NCBI GenBank assembly: GCA_001899005.1
Contig: MKUW01000013.1
Span: 124,001 to 188,000, forward strand
Direction: 5' to 3'
DNA: 64,000 bases
From: Chloroflexi bacterium 44-23
Lineage (GTDB): Bacteria; Chloroflexota; Anaerolineae; Anaerolineales; Anaerolineaceae
A model generated the notes under the pieces. It saw only the letters and a list, made by a program, of their open reading frames with translations. It did no database searches and was not told the DNA's origin. The translations under genes and the position numbers were made by a program. Within the stretch, counting starts at the first letter, position 1; each line of letters begins with the position of its first letter. This document shows, one piece after another, positions 10,064-21,095 of the stretch.

Positions 10064-11980
10064 ATGAGCATGCAATCACCAGGTCAAAAACCACCCGAAC
10101 AACCACCACCATTAATGCCCAACCCGCGTATTTCTTCATATTGGTGGCTTATTTTATTGGCGTTATTAATTTGGAACGTAATTACTTTCTTAAAAGGCGC
10201 ACCTTCGCAGGTGGAGATCCCTTACACCTCTTTTCTTACACAAATACAATCAGAAAACATATCATCGGTCACAATTAGTGGGGACGTTATCACCGGTGAA
10301 TTTATCAACCCGGTGGTTTGGCCGAAGACTACCCCAGATGTCACCCCTACAATTGCACCACAGGCTAACACGCCACCGAAAAGCTATACTGAATTTGTGA
10401 CCATCTTTCCCGATACCATCGGGGATCCATCTCTCCTACCACTTCTTAAAGAAAAGGGGGTGGAGATTAAGGCACAACCTGCATCTGCGCCATGGTATGT
10501 CACTTTGCTCACAACCGGCCTGCCGATACTATTACTAATTGCGGCAATGGTCTGGATTGGCCGCCGGACCATGAAATCACAGCAAGGCATATTCTCCTTT
10601 GGTCAATCCAAAGCTCGTAAAGACGCACCTGTAAAATCGAAAGTGACATTTGATGATGTGGCCGGTGCTGATGAGGCCAAACAGGATCTTCAGGAAGTGG
10701 TCGATTTTTTGCGAGAGCCCCAGAAATATCATGATATCGGGGCTCGAATACCACGTGGTGTTCTGCTCGTTGGGCCACCTGGCACCGGTAAAACACTCTT
10801 GGCGCGTGCTGTAGCTGGAGAAGCAAACGCTCCCTATTTCAACATCAGTGCATCCGAATTTGTTGAAATGTTTGTTGGCGTTGGCGCCAGTCGTGTGCGA
10901 GATTTGTTTAAGCAGGCTAAAGACGCTGCACCAGCGATTATTTTTATTGATGAGCTGGATGCGGTGGGACGTCGCCGGGGGGCAGGCATGGGTTCAGTAA
11001 ACGATGAGCGTGAACAGACGCTAAACCAATTACTGGTTGAAATGGATGGATTTGACGAACATCATGAAGTAATATTGCTGGCTGCCACAAACCGCCCGGA
11101 TGTGCTTGACCCAGCCTTACTACGTCCCGGTCGTTTTGATCGCCAGATCGTGGTCGGACCTCCAGATCGGAAGGGACGACTGGGTATCTTGAAAATTCAC
11201 ACACGTGACCTTCGTTTAAGCGAAGACGTCAATCTTGATACGATTGCCGGAGTCACGACCGGAATGAGCGGTGCTGACCTGGCGAACCTATGTAATGAAG
11301 CTGCACTCCTGGCAGCCCGCTTGGGACGAAAAGAGATTACTATGTCCGATTTTGAATCCGCTTTGGATAAAATCATGTTGGGAGGAGCACGCCCATTGGT
11401 AATGACCGAAAAAGATCGCCGCATCATTGCCTATCATGAATCTGGCCATGCCATTGTTGCCTGGTTCACACCTGATGCTGACCCTGTTCATAAAGTGACC
11501 ATCATTCCTCATGGTATGGCACTTGGCGCTACACAACAATTACCAGGGGAAGACAAATATAACTATAGCCGTGACTATTTACTGGCCCGTTTGGCTGTGA
11601 TGTTGGGCGGCCGCGCGTCCGAGGAACTCGTTTTTGGAGAAATTACAACCGGAGCAGAAAGTGATTTGAAAGAAGCCACACGATTGGCTCGTAAAATGGT
11701 AACCCGTTGGGCGATGACCGATTTCGGCTTAATGACACTGGATTTGGAAGAGGAGCAACCTTTCTTAGGGTATGAAATTACTCAGGGGCGTAGCTATAGT
11801 GAAGTTTCCGCTGCAAAAGTTGATGGGAAAATACAACAACTATTAAGTGAAAGATATGATTATGCAAAAAAATGTCTTACTGAAAGAAAGGATTGCCTGG
11901 AAGCTCTCGTGAATGCATTAATGGAGCACGAAACGGTCAGTCAAGAGCAAATGGAGAAAATAATTGGCACCCGGCCATAA
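10064..11980 (+). CDS. ftsH: ATP-dependent zinc metalloprotease FtsH
   Basis: Walker [20 protein letters not shown], Walker [33 protein letters not shown], zinc motif HESGH. Confidence 0.97.
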   Translation: MSMQSPGQKPPEQPPPLMPNPRISSYWWLILLALLIWNVITFLKGAPSQVEIPYTSFLTQIQSENISSVTISGDVITGEFINPVVWPKTTPDVTPTIAPQANTPPKSYTEFVTIFPDTIGDPSLLPLLKEKGVEIKAQPASAPWYVTLLTTGLPILLLIAAMVWIGRRTMKSQQGIFSFGQSKARKDAPVKSKVTFDDVAGADEAKQDLQEVVDFLREPQKYHDIGARIPRGVLLVGPPGTGKTLLARAVAGEANAPYFNISASEFVEMFVGVGASRVRDLFKQAKDAAPAIIFIDELDAVGRRRGAGMGSVNDEREQTLNQLLVEMDGFDEHHEVILLAATNRPDVLDPALLRPGRFDRQIVVGPPDRKGRLGILKIHTRDLRLSEDVNLDTIAGVTTGMSGADLANLCNEAALLAARLGRKEITMSDFESALDKIMLGGARPLVMTEKDRRIIAYHESGHAIVAWFTPDADPVHKVTIIPHGMALGATQQLPGEDKYNYSRDYLLARLAVMLGGRASEELVFGEITTGAESDLKEATRLARKMVTRWAMTDFGLMTLDLEEEQPFLGYEITQGRSYSEVSAAKVDGKIQQLLSERYDYAKKCLTERKDCLEALVNALMEHETVSQEQMEKIIGTRP

Positions 11981-12045
11981 GATATCTTTTTCGCAGGTGT
12001 CACATTTTGACACAGGCATATAAACAAGAATTTCACTCAGGTAAT

Positions 12046-12732
12046 TTAGGGTTTTTCTTTCTGTGCCATTTGTTTAAGTTGGTGCCAATCCAAAATCTCC
12101 AGTTCTGTTCTGGTAATTTTTATCAGGCCTTGATTTGCAAAACTTTGTAAGAACCGGCACACCATTTCGCGGGTGGACCCAATCCGGCTTGCAATCTCAT
12201 CAAGTGTTAGCGAACGAGTAATTGGGCCCGGTTTATTGTGTCCTGGTAATTTTATAAGAAAGTTTGCCAGCCTCTCTGAGACTTGCTGGAAGGCCAATCC
12301 GGTGATGATGTCACTTGCATTTAACATGCGCGTCAACATTAATCGTGATAATTCCCATGTGAGCGATCCATTCTCTAACAAAAACGGCAATATTCGTTCA
12401 CGTGACCATAAATAGATTATTGAATTTTGTTTGGATTTAATGGTCACCGGATTGGGAGCTTCCTCATGGAAGAAGGCCGGTCCCCAAAATAAGTCACCCT
12501 GGCCAAATTCAGCAATGGATAATCCCCGCCCTTCGCTGGATTCTTTAAAAACTGATATATGTCCTTTATATATCAGGAAGAGATACGGCCAAATATCACC
12601 TGCAAAAGTAAGAACTTCATCGGTGTTGTATTCCTTCATAATTGCCAGTTCGACTATTTCGTCGATTGTTCCTGCATTTAGATTGGAAAAGACTGGATTT
12701 ATCCGGAGAATTTGAGATAGTGTGTTTTTCAT
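12046..12732 (-). CDS. Crp/Fnr family transcriptional regulator
   Basis: N-terminal cNMP-binding-like fold and C-terminal HTH LTLDEIASRIGSTREMVCRFLQSFANQGLIKI. Confidence 0.9.
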   Translation of the reverse strand: MKNTLSQILRINPVFSNLNAGTIDEIVELAIMKEYNTDEVLTFAGDIWPYLFLIYKGHISVFKESSEGRGLSIAEFGQGDLFWGPAFFHEEAPNPVTIKSKQNSIIYLWSRERILPFLLENGSLTWELSRLMLTRMLNASDIITGLAFQQVSERLANFLIKLPGHNKPGPITRSLTLDEIASRIGSTREMVCRFLQSFANQGLIKITRTELEILDWHQLKQMAQKEKP

Positions 12733-12836
12733 ATCTAAATTATATGTCAGGGATCTGATTTAACCTAACGCAATGCGCATAAGTAAATAATATGTTACAC
12801 ATATTAATGATTGTAACAAATAAAGAGGAGAACAAA

Positions 12837-13694
12837 ATGGAAGAATACTCAAAAAGTAAAAGCATGATTTTGGCAATATTGGCTGTTATCGTTGGGTTAT
12901 TCATGATTGCTATCGCCCCATTTCTGATCCAAACATCCGTCGAAAGAGTCGTAGAAGCCCTGATAAAAATATCTGCTGAGAAACCCGCCTACGCCAGTGG
13001 TATTCAAATATTTTCTATTGCGTTTCCTGTCTATCGAGGCGTGATTTTTGTTGGCGGTGTTGCCATGATCTTAATGGCAGGTCAGATCGCGAAAGGGAAG
13101 AAATGGACTTATCCTGTAACCATGTTGATTACAGCTTTTCCATCCGCTGGTGGTATGTTCATGATGATGCCATATGTATCCTTTATTAAAGGATTTCCAT
13201 TACCGACAGTTATCGCTATGGTCGGTTTGCTTTTCTTCTGGACATCGATCTTCCTGCGCAATACAGACAAATGGATGAAATGGGGTCAATTCCTGGCGCT
13301 CACTTTCGCAGGAATGTTGACCACCCATGCATTTATCACCGGTACCGGCAACCTGCGTATGCTCATGACTCGCCCGGAAAAACCGATGTTTTCAGGCCTG
13401 GGGGTTTGGATTCTTTCCTGGTCAGCTCCAATTCAATGGCTTTGTGTAATTATGTTGTTTATAGCCATCTATCAATTAGCCGCACATAAAGCGATGGGCT
13501 GGTGGTTGGCACTGATTGCGTCATTTTCTCTACTGATCATGGACGTCTCTTTGCAGGTTATCCGCCTGACGATGACAACTTCAACAGCCTGGGATTATTC
13601 ATATGGACTTCCGGTGTTAATTGGTTTGATTTTCACGCTTCTTTTCCCAAAGTTCAAAGAAAAACTATTACCGGATGAAGGGAATTCGTTATAA
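12837..13694 (+). CDS. Polytopic membrane protein of unknown function
   Basis: 285 aa with multiple hydrophobic segments. Start set at MEEYSKSKSM because AGAGGAG precedes it; divergent from the Crp/Fnr gene. Confidence 0.7.
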   Translation: MEEYSKSKSMILAILAVIVGLFMIAIAPFLIQTSVERVVEALIKISAEKPAYASGIQIFSIAFPVYRGVIFVGGVAMILMAGQIAKGKKWTYPVTMLITAFPSAGGMFMMMPYVSFIKGFPLPTVIAMVGLLFFWTSIFLRNTDKWMKWGQFLALTFAGMLTTHAFITGTGNLRMLMTRPEKPMFSGLGVWILSWSAPIQWLCVIMLFIAIYQLAAHKAMGWWLALIASFSLLIMDVSLQVIRLTMTTSTAWDYSYGLPVLIGLIFTLLFPKFKEKLLPDEGNSL

Positions 13695-13736
13695 ATTGCA
13701 TCCTCCAAAATTGATGGTTGAAATCTAAAACGAGCA

Positions 13737-13763
13737 CAGCGCACCTGTTAATCAGGTGCGCTG
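13737..13763. terminator. Perfect 11-bp stem-loop downstream of the membrane protein gene
   Basis: CAGCGCACCTG-TTAAT-CAGGTGCGCTG between convergent genes. The following T-tract is weak. Confidence 0.65.
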
Positions 13764-13858
13764 CGTTTAGGATAAGCTCCCTTCAACAAGTGAACCTGAT
13801 GTTGAAGTAGACAGATCTTTATTTAATAGTATGCAATAATCAATATTTCCTGTTTGCT

Positions 13859-15616
13859 TTAAGGTATTGCTTCGCCCTTTACAACAATTTCTTTCCATGA
13901 GACCCAGGATGGACTGGATATCGTTTCAATTCGGATTTTACTTACTTTTTCTAATGGCTGATCAGGTGTAAAGATTAACCAATCATTGTCCTTGGTAAAA
14001 CCACTGAATTCATGAATAATGTTGTAATTTTCACCTCCGGATTGGCGAATCAGAATACGGTGTACTGTATTCCCCTCCGGCCACTGCCCAACCAGGAGCG
14101 AAATTTCATTGATCCGGAAGCTGCCGGCCAGATCAACTTCTATCCATTGCGGAGCAGACCCTCCCGATCTCCATTGGGTGTCTGCGTTTTCATCCACAGC
14201 CAAGTTAGCTGGTTGCGCTATCAAACTGTGGGATGCCTGAAGAGGTTTATTGTATGCCAGGTTTTCGCTGGGTATATCAACAGGAACACAGGGATCGGGT
14301 TGATTTTTCGGTGAAAGCAAATCAAGGAAGTACTTGTTCTCGTCCATCAATCCCCAAGTACGGTCCCCGGCACTAACGTCTGCCGAGTAATAGGACCAAT
14401 ATAGCCAGCCATCAAAACCAAATTGGCAAGATTCTGCCACCCAGTCAGTAATTGCGCGGGCAGCAGGTTTAGGTTCTGGAAAGGAATTGCGGAAAGCACC
14501 ATATTCTCCCAAAATAATTGGTTTGGCTTTGTAATCTTGCATGCCAAACGCCTTCACATGGGCGGACATACTTAATGGACCGGGGTACGCGTGAAAATCA
14601 AAGAAATCAAGGTCAGATTTTTCAAGCAGTGAGTGTGTTTCAACATACCAATCCGGGGCCACCAGTTCTGGAACAAAGAAGCCCATCGTCACCAGGGCGG
14701 TAGAGTCGTGTGAGAGAATTTCCTGCTTCATTTGCGAGATGTAGTAAATGAGTCCTTCACTGACCATTTTTTCTTTTTGTAGGGTGTCACTCATATCATA
14801 TGTTCCAGTGGTGGTTTCAACTTCCCCATTGGTCAAAGACAAAGGAGGTTGATTGCGAAACATCCATTGTTCATTCAATAGTTCCCATCCTAGAATCGCA
14901 TCGAAAGCAGCATTCCTTTCATACAGACCTGTTAAAAGATCACTCCAATAGCGGCGTGTGGCAGTGATGGCTTGAGGACGCAAATAGTATGAATTGCGAT
15001 AGCCTTCAAAATTACCACCGGAACCGGTATTCGCTTCTTCTGAATAACCTCCGTCATCTGGCAGATCATTCGATGTAAAAAGGATGAAAATACCCGCTTC
15101 TTTTGCTGCGTGCATCATGTCGGCAATATTATCCAGATATTCGGAATTTAAACCTGGCCTGCCTGGAGTAGCGATGCAGCCGGGTCCGCTGGAACAGTGA
15201 TCCAGAAAAACGCGGACAGTATTGTATCCACGGTTAGCCAGTTGGACGAAGTCATCGCGGGTCAGAAGGGGATTATAGGTGCCAACCTTAAGCGTTAAGT
15301 TCGTAATTGTTCCTTCGTGCGGGATATAGACATAATTGGTTCCACGTGGTATGAATTTTTCGCCGGTTTGTTTATCAAAAAATTCCGCCTTTCCGCCAGA
15401 CACACGGATGGCAATGCGATGTTCTGCTTGCGATTGTTTTTCTGTGGTTGCGGTATTACTTGGCGGTAAGTCTGTGACAGGTTGGAACGCGGGGGTTGAT
15501 GTTGCTAAGGTTGAGGTTTCCGGTGTGGGGGAAACTTTGACATTGCATCCTGCAATAAAAGGAATGAACAGCAATAGACTGAAAATTGAAGGTGTAATTT
15601 TCATCAATTTGCCCAT
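13859..15616 (-). CDS. Secreted lipoprotein, GH5-like/(beta/alpha)8 glycosidase with C-terminal F5/8 type C (discoidin)-like domain
   Basis: Lipobox-like FIAGC; AILGWELLNEQW (acid/base-like NE) and PIILGEYGAF (nucleophile-like); C-terminal ASHSLIAQPANLAVDENADTQWRSGGSAPQWIEVDLAG. Confidence 0.8.
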   Translation of the reverse strand: MGKLMKITPSIFSLLLFIPFIAGCNVKVSPTPETSTLATSTPAFQPVTDLPPSNTATTEKQSQAEHRIAIRVSGGKAEFFDKQTGEKFIPRGTNYVYIPHEGTITNLTLKVGTYNPLLTRDDFVQLANRGYNTVRVFLDHCSSGPGCIATPGRPGLNSEYLDNIADMMHAAKEAGIFILFTSNDLPDDGGYSEEANTGSGGNFEGYRNSYYLRPQAITATRRYWSDLLTGLYERNAAFDAILGWELLNEQWMFRNQPPLSLTNGEVETTTGTYDMSDTLQKEKMVSEGLIYYISQMKQEILSHDSTALVTMGFFVPELVAPDWYVETHSLLEKSDLDFFDFHAYPGPLSMSAHVKAFGMQDYKAKPIILGEYGAFRNSFPEPKPAARAITDWVAESCQFGFDGWLYWSYYSADVSAGDRTWGLMDENKYFLDLLSPKNQPDPCVPVDIPSENLAYNKPLQASHSLIAQPANLAVDENADTQWRSGGSAPQWIEVDLAGSFRINEISLLVGQWPEGNTVHRILIRQSGGENYNIIHEFSGFTKDNDWLIFTPDQPLEKVSKIRIETISSPSWVSWKEIVVKGEAIP

Positions 15617-15786
15617 GATACTCCTGTTCTAGCTGGCTCATTTCTTGTGTGAATCAATACTATCCGAATCGATATCCAACAGACATTAATATGTATAAAG
15701 AAGGGTTTTTGTGCTTCTTATCATTACTATTGTGAGTTTTTGAAGATTTTTGGCAGGGCTCACGGCGGCGGGTTGTTTTTCTTCTG

Positions 15787-16983
15787 CTACACATCTTTCA
15801 TCTGGGTCACCAGTAATGCACTGACCAACAACAAGCTAATTGCCAGCAGTAAAGAAGGTGTGAAAGTCCCATCACTGCTCCTCATTGCCTCCATGATATA
15901 CACAAATACCACTGCTCCTTGACCAAATAATTGGATGAGCCCATTCGAAGTGCCTTCCGGAGTAGGGTAAGTTATTTCCGCTGCATATTGCATGGCGATT
16001 GGATTGGCGCTGACAAGAAAGAAACCCAGCCAAACAGCGGACACAAACAACAAGATGTGTGATGTGGCAAAGGTCAGACCAATCAGGCCAGGTATTGCTC
16101 CCACAAATGCGATTAATAGAAAGCGCTGGCGTTTCGCTTGTTTATCTGATAATGCCGGCAGCACAACCGCTCCGAATAAACCACCTGCAATAAATAAGGC
16201 ACCTAAGGTGCCGGCATCAGTGGGTGTGAAACCTCGTGGACGAATAATGCTCTCTACCCAGGTTGTAATGCCGTTAAAAATACCAAGCCCAATGAAAGAA
16301 ATAAATAAAATGAACCAGAATGTGCGATTATTTAGGGCATGTTTCAAACCATCCAACATTAAAGCGCGAGACTCTTCACCAGCAGCACAAGGCGGTGTTG
16401 GCGGCTTCTCGCGTGCCAGAATAAGAAATAATATAGCTGAAAAAGCCGCAAGCGCGCCGTAAATTAGCTGAACAGTGGCGATAGCCAAGCTTTCAACTAA
16501 CAAGGGTGTTATAACCATCCCAAGAGCGATCCCTAATAAACTCGAAAGGGTAACCAGACCTACTGCAGTAGCACGTCCCTGCAGTGGAAACCACTTGGCA
16601 GGAACCGTAGTCCACGCATTAAGTAGGAATGGCTGCGCGGCTGCAATTCCAATTGTGCTCCACAATACCAGGGGATAATTTTGACCTGCGAATCCTCGCA
16701 GCAGGCTAAAAATGCCCATGAGAACTACCCCAATCCCGACCGCAAGCCGGTACCCATAGGTATCCAGCAGCCATGAAACCGGGATGGAGAGCGGAATGAA
16801 GGCGATCATGAACACCATCGAAAGAAAACCTATTTGAAGATCAGTGACACTATAATAAGCCGCCGCTACAACTGTGATTGGAGCGTATGCAATCCACAAA
16901 ATCTGGATTGTTAAATTAACGAACATAAAAATTGCCAATATAACCCAACGATAACCATAAAGCCTAATTTCATTATTTTGCAT
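15787..16983 (-). CDS. MFS transporter
   Basis: 398 aa, about 12 hydrophobic segments, MFS-like loop SWLLDTYGYRLAVGIG. Confidence 0.85.
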   Translation of the reverse strand: MQNNEIRLYGYRWVILAIFMFVNLTIQILWIAYAPITVVAAAYYSVTDLQIGFLSMVFMIAFIPLSIPVSWLLDTYGYRLAVGIGVVLMGIFSLLRGFAGQNYPLVLWSTIGIAAAQPFLLNAWTTVPAKWFPLQGRATAVGLVTLSSLLGIALGMVITPLLVESLAIATVQLIYGALAAFSAILFLILAREKPPTPPCAAGEESRALMLDGLKHALNNRTFWFILFISFIGLGIFNGITTWVESIIRPRGFTPTDAGTLGALFIAGGLFGAVVLPALSDKQAKRQRFLLIAFVGAIPGLIGLTFATSHILLFVSAVWLGFFLVSANPIAMQYAAEITYPTPEGTSNGLIQLFGQGAVVFVYIMEAMRSSDGTFTPSLLLAISLLLVSALLVTQMKDV

Positions 16984-17804
16984 GTGAGCCTCTTTATCTT
17001 TAAAGAATTCTGCGGATTTCTTAGAAATTCAATTGTGTGAATGCAGATTGATTATTTTCAGAAATTGCTTTCAACACGCCGTATAACGCTAAAACCCTTT
17101 AAATGGCTGGTAGTTTCTTAGAGAACACAAGAAAAACAAATATTTCTGTCCCTTGTGATAAATTGATTACCAAATCAACCTAGCTCGCCTGCAAAACCCT
17201 CCCAACGAATAGTTATAAAGACTGTATCTTCTAAATAAACCCGAAAACCACTATGCCTCGAATTCTTGAAAAAATACTAAAGACTCAACTTTTTTGACTG
17301 GAAATTCGGTGGTTATTTGGTTAATGGAAGAATTGTTCTGTTTTCAAACCCAGAATTTTTCGAAAAAGTTTCGTTATTCCACCTTAGTATATCTGAAGTT
17401 ACTCAAACCCCGGTAAAAGGTTATCCGGTCTTCGAGACCATAAAACAGACGTTTGACCCTCGAGATTAAGACCAGAGCCAAGAACCAGGAGTTTTGATTT
17501 CATCAGGTTTGCGACGCCAATGGATTACTTTGGCCTGCCTGCTTACCTAAATACTATCCTTGCGGAGAGTGCTTATCTACTGCGAGCTGCAAGAAGTTAC
17601 ACACCTAAGTTTGATGATAAGATAGAAGAAGTTTTCATTCTTGATCCAGTCCTTCGATTGGAAGAAAATTGTTAGCCTGATGAAAAACTTACAGGTTTGT
17701 TTTGATGAACTTCAGTGATCATTTAAATAAATAATTTCTTCAAAAAATTGTGTTTGTTGATAGTAGAATATTAAAAAAAGGTATAAGTTAATCAAAGGAC
17801 GGTA

Positions 17805-18680
17805 ATGATGGCAAAAATTGCATGGATTGGAACTGGAGTCATGGGTGCTTCGATGGCAAAGCATCTCCTAAGAAATGGTCACGAAGTTAATATGTATAGC
17901 AAAACCATTGCAAAGGCAGAAAAAGTGCGTGAAGAAGAAGGTGGTGTGGTTTCAGACAGCATTAAAGATGCAGTCCAGAATGCTGATTATGTTTTCACGA
18001 TTGTCGGCTATCCATCAGATGTGGAAGAAGTCTATCTTGGTCAGGAAGGTATTTTTAATAATGCCAGGAATGGAACACTTTGTGTGGATATGACAACTTC
18101 AAAACCTTCTCTCGCCAAAATACTTTACGATGAAGGCAGAAGGAAGGGCATCCGCATGTTGGATGCTCCGGTTTCAGGTGGTGACATGGGAGCACGGAAT
18201 GCGACATTGTCCATAATGGTTGGCGGTGACAAAGAAGATTTTGAGGAGATCCTGCCGCTTTTAGAATATCTTGGCAAGAACATAGTATATCTTGGCTCAG
18301 CAGGTTCAGGACAACATACAAAAGCTGCAAATCAGATTGCCATCGCAGGTGCGACGGCTGCTATGACTGAAGCCATTGTTTATGCAAAACGGGTTGGACT
18401 CGATCCTGAAAAAATGCTTATGGCCATTGGCGCAGGTGCGGCTGGTAGTTGGCAGCTTTCTAATATGGCCCCCAGAGTCCTCAAGGGGGATCTTGGGCCG
18501 GGATTTTTCATCAAACATTTTATTAAAGATATGAAGATCGTTCAGGATGAAATGCTCGAGCGGGGAGTTGAGTTGAAAATGTTAGACTCAGTCCTTGGCC
18601 TTTATCAGGAGATGGCTGCGAAAGGCTTCGAAGATGACGGAACTCAGGCACTCATTAAACTTTATGAGGCGAGTGAGTAG
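17805..18680 (+). CDS. NAD(P)-dependent 3-hydroxyisobutyrate dehydrogenase-like oxidoreductase
   Basis: IAWIGTGVMGASMAKHLLRNGHEV Rossmann motif, MLDAPVSGGDMGARNATLSIMVGG, KAANQIAIAG. Confidence 0.92.
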   Translation: MMAKIAWIGTGVMGASMAKHLLRNGHEVNMYSKTIAKAEKVREEEGGVVSDSIKDAVQNADYVFTIVGYPSDVEEVYLGQEGIFNNARNGTLCVDMTTSKPSLAKILYDEGRRKGIRMLDAPVSGGDMGARNATLSIMVGGDKEDFEEILPLLEYLGKNIVYLGSAGSGQHTKAANQIAIAGATAAMTEAIVYAKRVGLDPEKMLMAIGAGAAGSWQLSNMAPRVLKGDLGPGFFIKHFIKDMKIVQDEMLERGVELKMLDSVLGLYQEMAAKGFEDDGTQALIKLYEASE

Positions 18681-18932
18681 TTAAAATGAGTTTATCTGTG
18701 AACTTTTTCATTGATGTAATCATTGGATGGTAAACCAAACGGGAAAGCGTTTCCTGAGTGTAAAGGTGCACCCTTCTCACAGAAGTACGTGAGATATTTT
18801 TGATTGAGGGTTTTGGATGAGTAATAAAAAAAACCCGCTCATATAAAAGCCATTCTCAAATCTCCTCTGAGAGCAGTGAAGAACAATTATGCGAGATCGA
18901 ATAATTGAGTATTCAGCAAGTAATCTGCAAGA

Positions 18933-19745
18933 TTACCTTTTCATGCAGGCGGCCATATAGTCGATCAGTTCAGGGTCAAATTGACTGCCGCGACAGCGAA
19001 TCAACTCTTCAAGCGCGGATTCAGAGCTGATGGGGTCACGATAAGTGCGCCCACCGATCATGGTTGAAAAGGCATCAACTACTGCCAGAATGCGGGCACC
19101 CAGTGGAATATCCCTGCCAGCCAGGCCATCTGGATAGCCGCTTCCGTCGAAACGTTCATGATGCCAGCGTACCATGGGTTGAATTTTTCTCAAACTTTTA
19201 GAGGGTTCCATTAAAACCGCACCATATCCGGGATGTCGTTTAATGATTAACCATTCATTGGCTGTCAGTGGGCCGGGTTTCACCAAAAGATCCCGAGACA
19301 CAACTGCTTTACCCACGTCATGTATTTTCCCGGCCAGACACAGATCTTGAACTTCTTCCTCTCGTAAGCCTATTTGTCTTGCAAGCCTTTGAGCCCAAAG
19401 AGAAGTTAAATGGCTGTGCCCACTTTGATCGCAGCGATCAATTGAATTGGCGAGCATGATCAAAGCGCGGGTATAATTTTCCTCCAGTGCAGGTTGGATG
19501 GGAGCGGAATACACCTTCAAACCTGCTAATCCGGCTTTAAAAGGCGTGCCGGTGATTTCATTTAAATTTTTCTGGCCGCTTTCCGGTAACTCACTGTTCT
19601 TCAGGACAAAGAATCCGACGATTTGGTTCTTTTTATCCTTGGCTACCGGGATCAGAATATTTGGAAACTGGGAAAATTCAGTTTCTAATTCGTCTCTCCG
19701 ACGCCCATCTACAGATGGTTGGGAGTTAAAATATAATTCTTCCAT
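18933..19745 (-). CDS. HD-GYP domain phosphohydrolase
   Basis: AGKIHDVGKAVV, HHERFDGSGYPDGLAGRDIPLGARILAVVDAFSTMI: canonical HD and GYP motifs. Confidence 0.93.
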   Translation of the reverse strand: MEELYFNSQPSVDGRRRDELETEFSQFPNILIPVAKDKKNQIVGFFVLKNSELPESGQKNLNEITGTPFKAGLAGLKVYSAPIQPALEENYTRALIMLANSIDRCDQSGHSHLTSLWAQRLARQIGLREEEVQDLCLAGKIHDVGKAVVSRDLLVKPGPLTANEWLIIKRHPGYGAVLMEPSKSLRKIQPMVRWHHERFDGSGYPDGLAGRDIPLGARILAVVDAFSTMIGGRTYRDPISSESALEELIRCRGSQFDPELIDYMAACMKR

Positions 19746-19768
19746 AACAATAATGTGTGCCTATGTGC

Positions 19769-20089
19769 TTAGTTGTAATTGAGCAGCGCTTTTTCAGCGA
19801 TACTATGTGAATTAATGATTTGCATCAATTGGCTACAAAACGATTCAATGTTGTCTGCACGTACAAATCGCAAGCTTTCTTTGATTGCCGGAGAGAAGTG
19901 GAAGCTTTCACCGCAATAGCCATCTTCGATGGAATTTAATGGATTCTTCAACAATTTTTGGCAGAAACGTTTGTTGATGATGGCAGCATGAACTAATCGA
20001 CCAAATTCGTTCTTAATGCCAGATTGAGAATCATAGACTGTGGTTGAAACAGCCGGAATGTTTGAGGCTGAGTGACTTAATAGTGTCAT
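19769..20089 (-). CDS. 106-aa protein resembling the NHLP/Os1348 clan
   Basis: Start overlaps the DUF5317 stop (ATGA). Pattern FGRLVHAAIINKRFCQKLLKNPLNSIEDGY...ESLRFVRADNIESFCSQL resembles NHLP-clan Os1348 proteins from memory; not searched. Confidence 0.6.
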   Translation of the reverse strand: MTLLSHSASNIPAVSTTVYDSQSGIKNEFGRLVHAAIINKRFCQKLLKNPLNSIEDGYCGESFHFSPAIKESLRFVRADNIESFCSQLMQIINSHSIAEKALLNYN

Positions 20090-20655
20090 TTGGAAATCTC
20101 CTTTTCACTAAGTGACCATAATAATATTACTGTACCTGTAGAGATAAAAATATCACCTAAACTGAAGGCGAATTTATACGGGAACCAGGGCGGCAAGGTT
20201 ATTACATCGGACAATAATATAAAATTTGTTTTCGCAGCGGGCAGGATGAGGTCTTTTGTAAACCCCAGGCGTGTCCCATTTTCCCAATGATCAAGCGGTA
20301 ATGCCGGAACCAGGGCATGCAGTGTTTGCTGGTGGATTGGCATCCAACCCCCATTAGCCGCGATCACGAAAAAATTTGTTAATAACCCTAACCCTAAAAC
20401 CCAGAAACCTGGAACGGATAGATTGGCACTTACAAAAACCAATAATCCGAGCATTGAGGTGATCTGAATATAAGGTATAAAATTTTCCGGAATAAGACGC
20501 CCGGTCAATGGAATTTGGAAAAATATTTGTGGGAGAACTGAAATAAAGACCAACCACTCCCAACGCAACTTGTCAAGTTTTAAGGTTCTGTGTTTCAATT
20601 GGGCTCGCAATAAAGTTGCTGCCAAGCCAATTACGACTGCCAATAAAAGGATCAT
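20086..20655 (-). CDS. DUF5317-like integral membrane protein
   Basis: 189 aa, hydrophobic, with the NGGWMPI motif I associate with DUF5317. Confidence 0.75.
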   Translation of the reverse strand: MILLLAVVIGLAATLLRAQLKHRTLKLDKLRWEWLVFISVLPQIFFQIPLTGRLIPENFIPYIQITSMLGLLVFVSANLSVPGFWVLGLGLLTNFFVIAANGGWMPIHQQTLHALVPALPLDHWENGTRLGFTKDLILPAAKTNFILLSDVITLPPWFPYKFAFSLGDIFISTGTVILLWSLSEKEISK

Positions 20656-20786
20656 ATTCTAGGTATGAGTCGAGGGGGATACGATTTTGTGATGCGACTA
20701 TACGACTTTTTATAAGTAGAATTTATTTTCCTGCCGTTTGTAAGTTCAGGAAAATATACCCCTTGATGATCATAAATTAGATTTGA

Positions 20787-20888
20787 TTAGATTCCGACGG
20801 CCCCAGGAGCACCTGCGCCAATGACGAAGAGAACAATGGTCAGGACAAAGAGGACAACACGGGTATCGAGTGATTTAATGAATGACAT
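20787..20888 (-). CDS. Tandem micropeptide copy 1 (33 aa)
   Basis: ATG preceded by AAGGAGTTTTCC; translation MSFIKSLDTRVVLFVLTIVLFVIGAGAPGAVGI*. Below the ORF track cutoff. Confidence 0.85.
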   Translation of the reverse strand: MSFIKSLDTRVVLFVLTIVLFVIGAGAPGAVGI

Positions 20889-20942
20889 GGAAAACTCCTT
20901 ATAAATGAATAAATATAAAAGCTAAAAGGCTGGTCAGTGAAT

Positions 20943-21044
20943 TTAGATCCCGACTGCACCGGGGGCGCCTGCGCCAATGACGAAGAGAACAACGGTCAGG
21001 ACAAAGAGGACAACACGGGTATCGAGCGATTTAATGAATGACAT
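20943..21044 (-). CDS. Tandem micropeptide copy 2 (33 aa)
   Basis: MSFIKSLDTRVVLFVLTVVLFVIGAGAPGAVGI*, RBS AAGGAGTTTTCC. Several synonymous differences from copy 1. Confidence 0.87.
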   Translation of the reverse strand: MSFIKSLDTRVVLFVLTVVLFVIGAGAPGAVGI

Positions 21045-21095
21045 GGAAAACTCCTTAGAAATGGAAGGTTATATAAAGGCAAAATGGTTTAGGAA

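Noticed and set aside
10006-10278. 90-aa plus-strand ORF overlapping the start of ftsH
   Set aside because: Out of frame with the strongly supported ftsH CDS; product has no domain character.
20656-20786. Possible terminator between the peptide array and DUF5317 (TTTTCCTG...CAGGAAAA)
   Set aside because: 8-bp stem with a long loop and no following U-tract on the minus strand; too weak to call.
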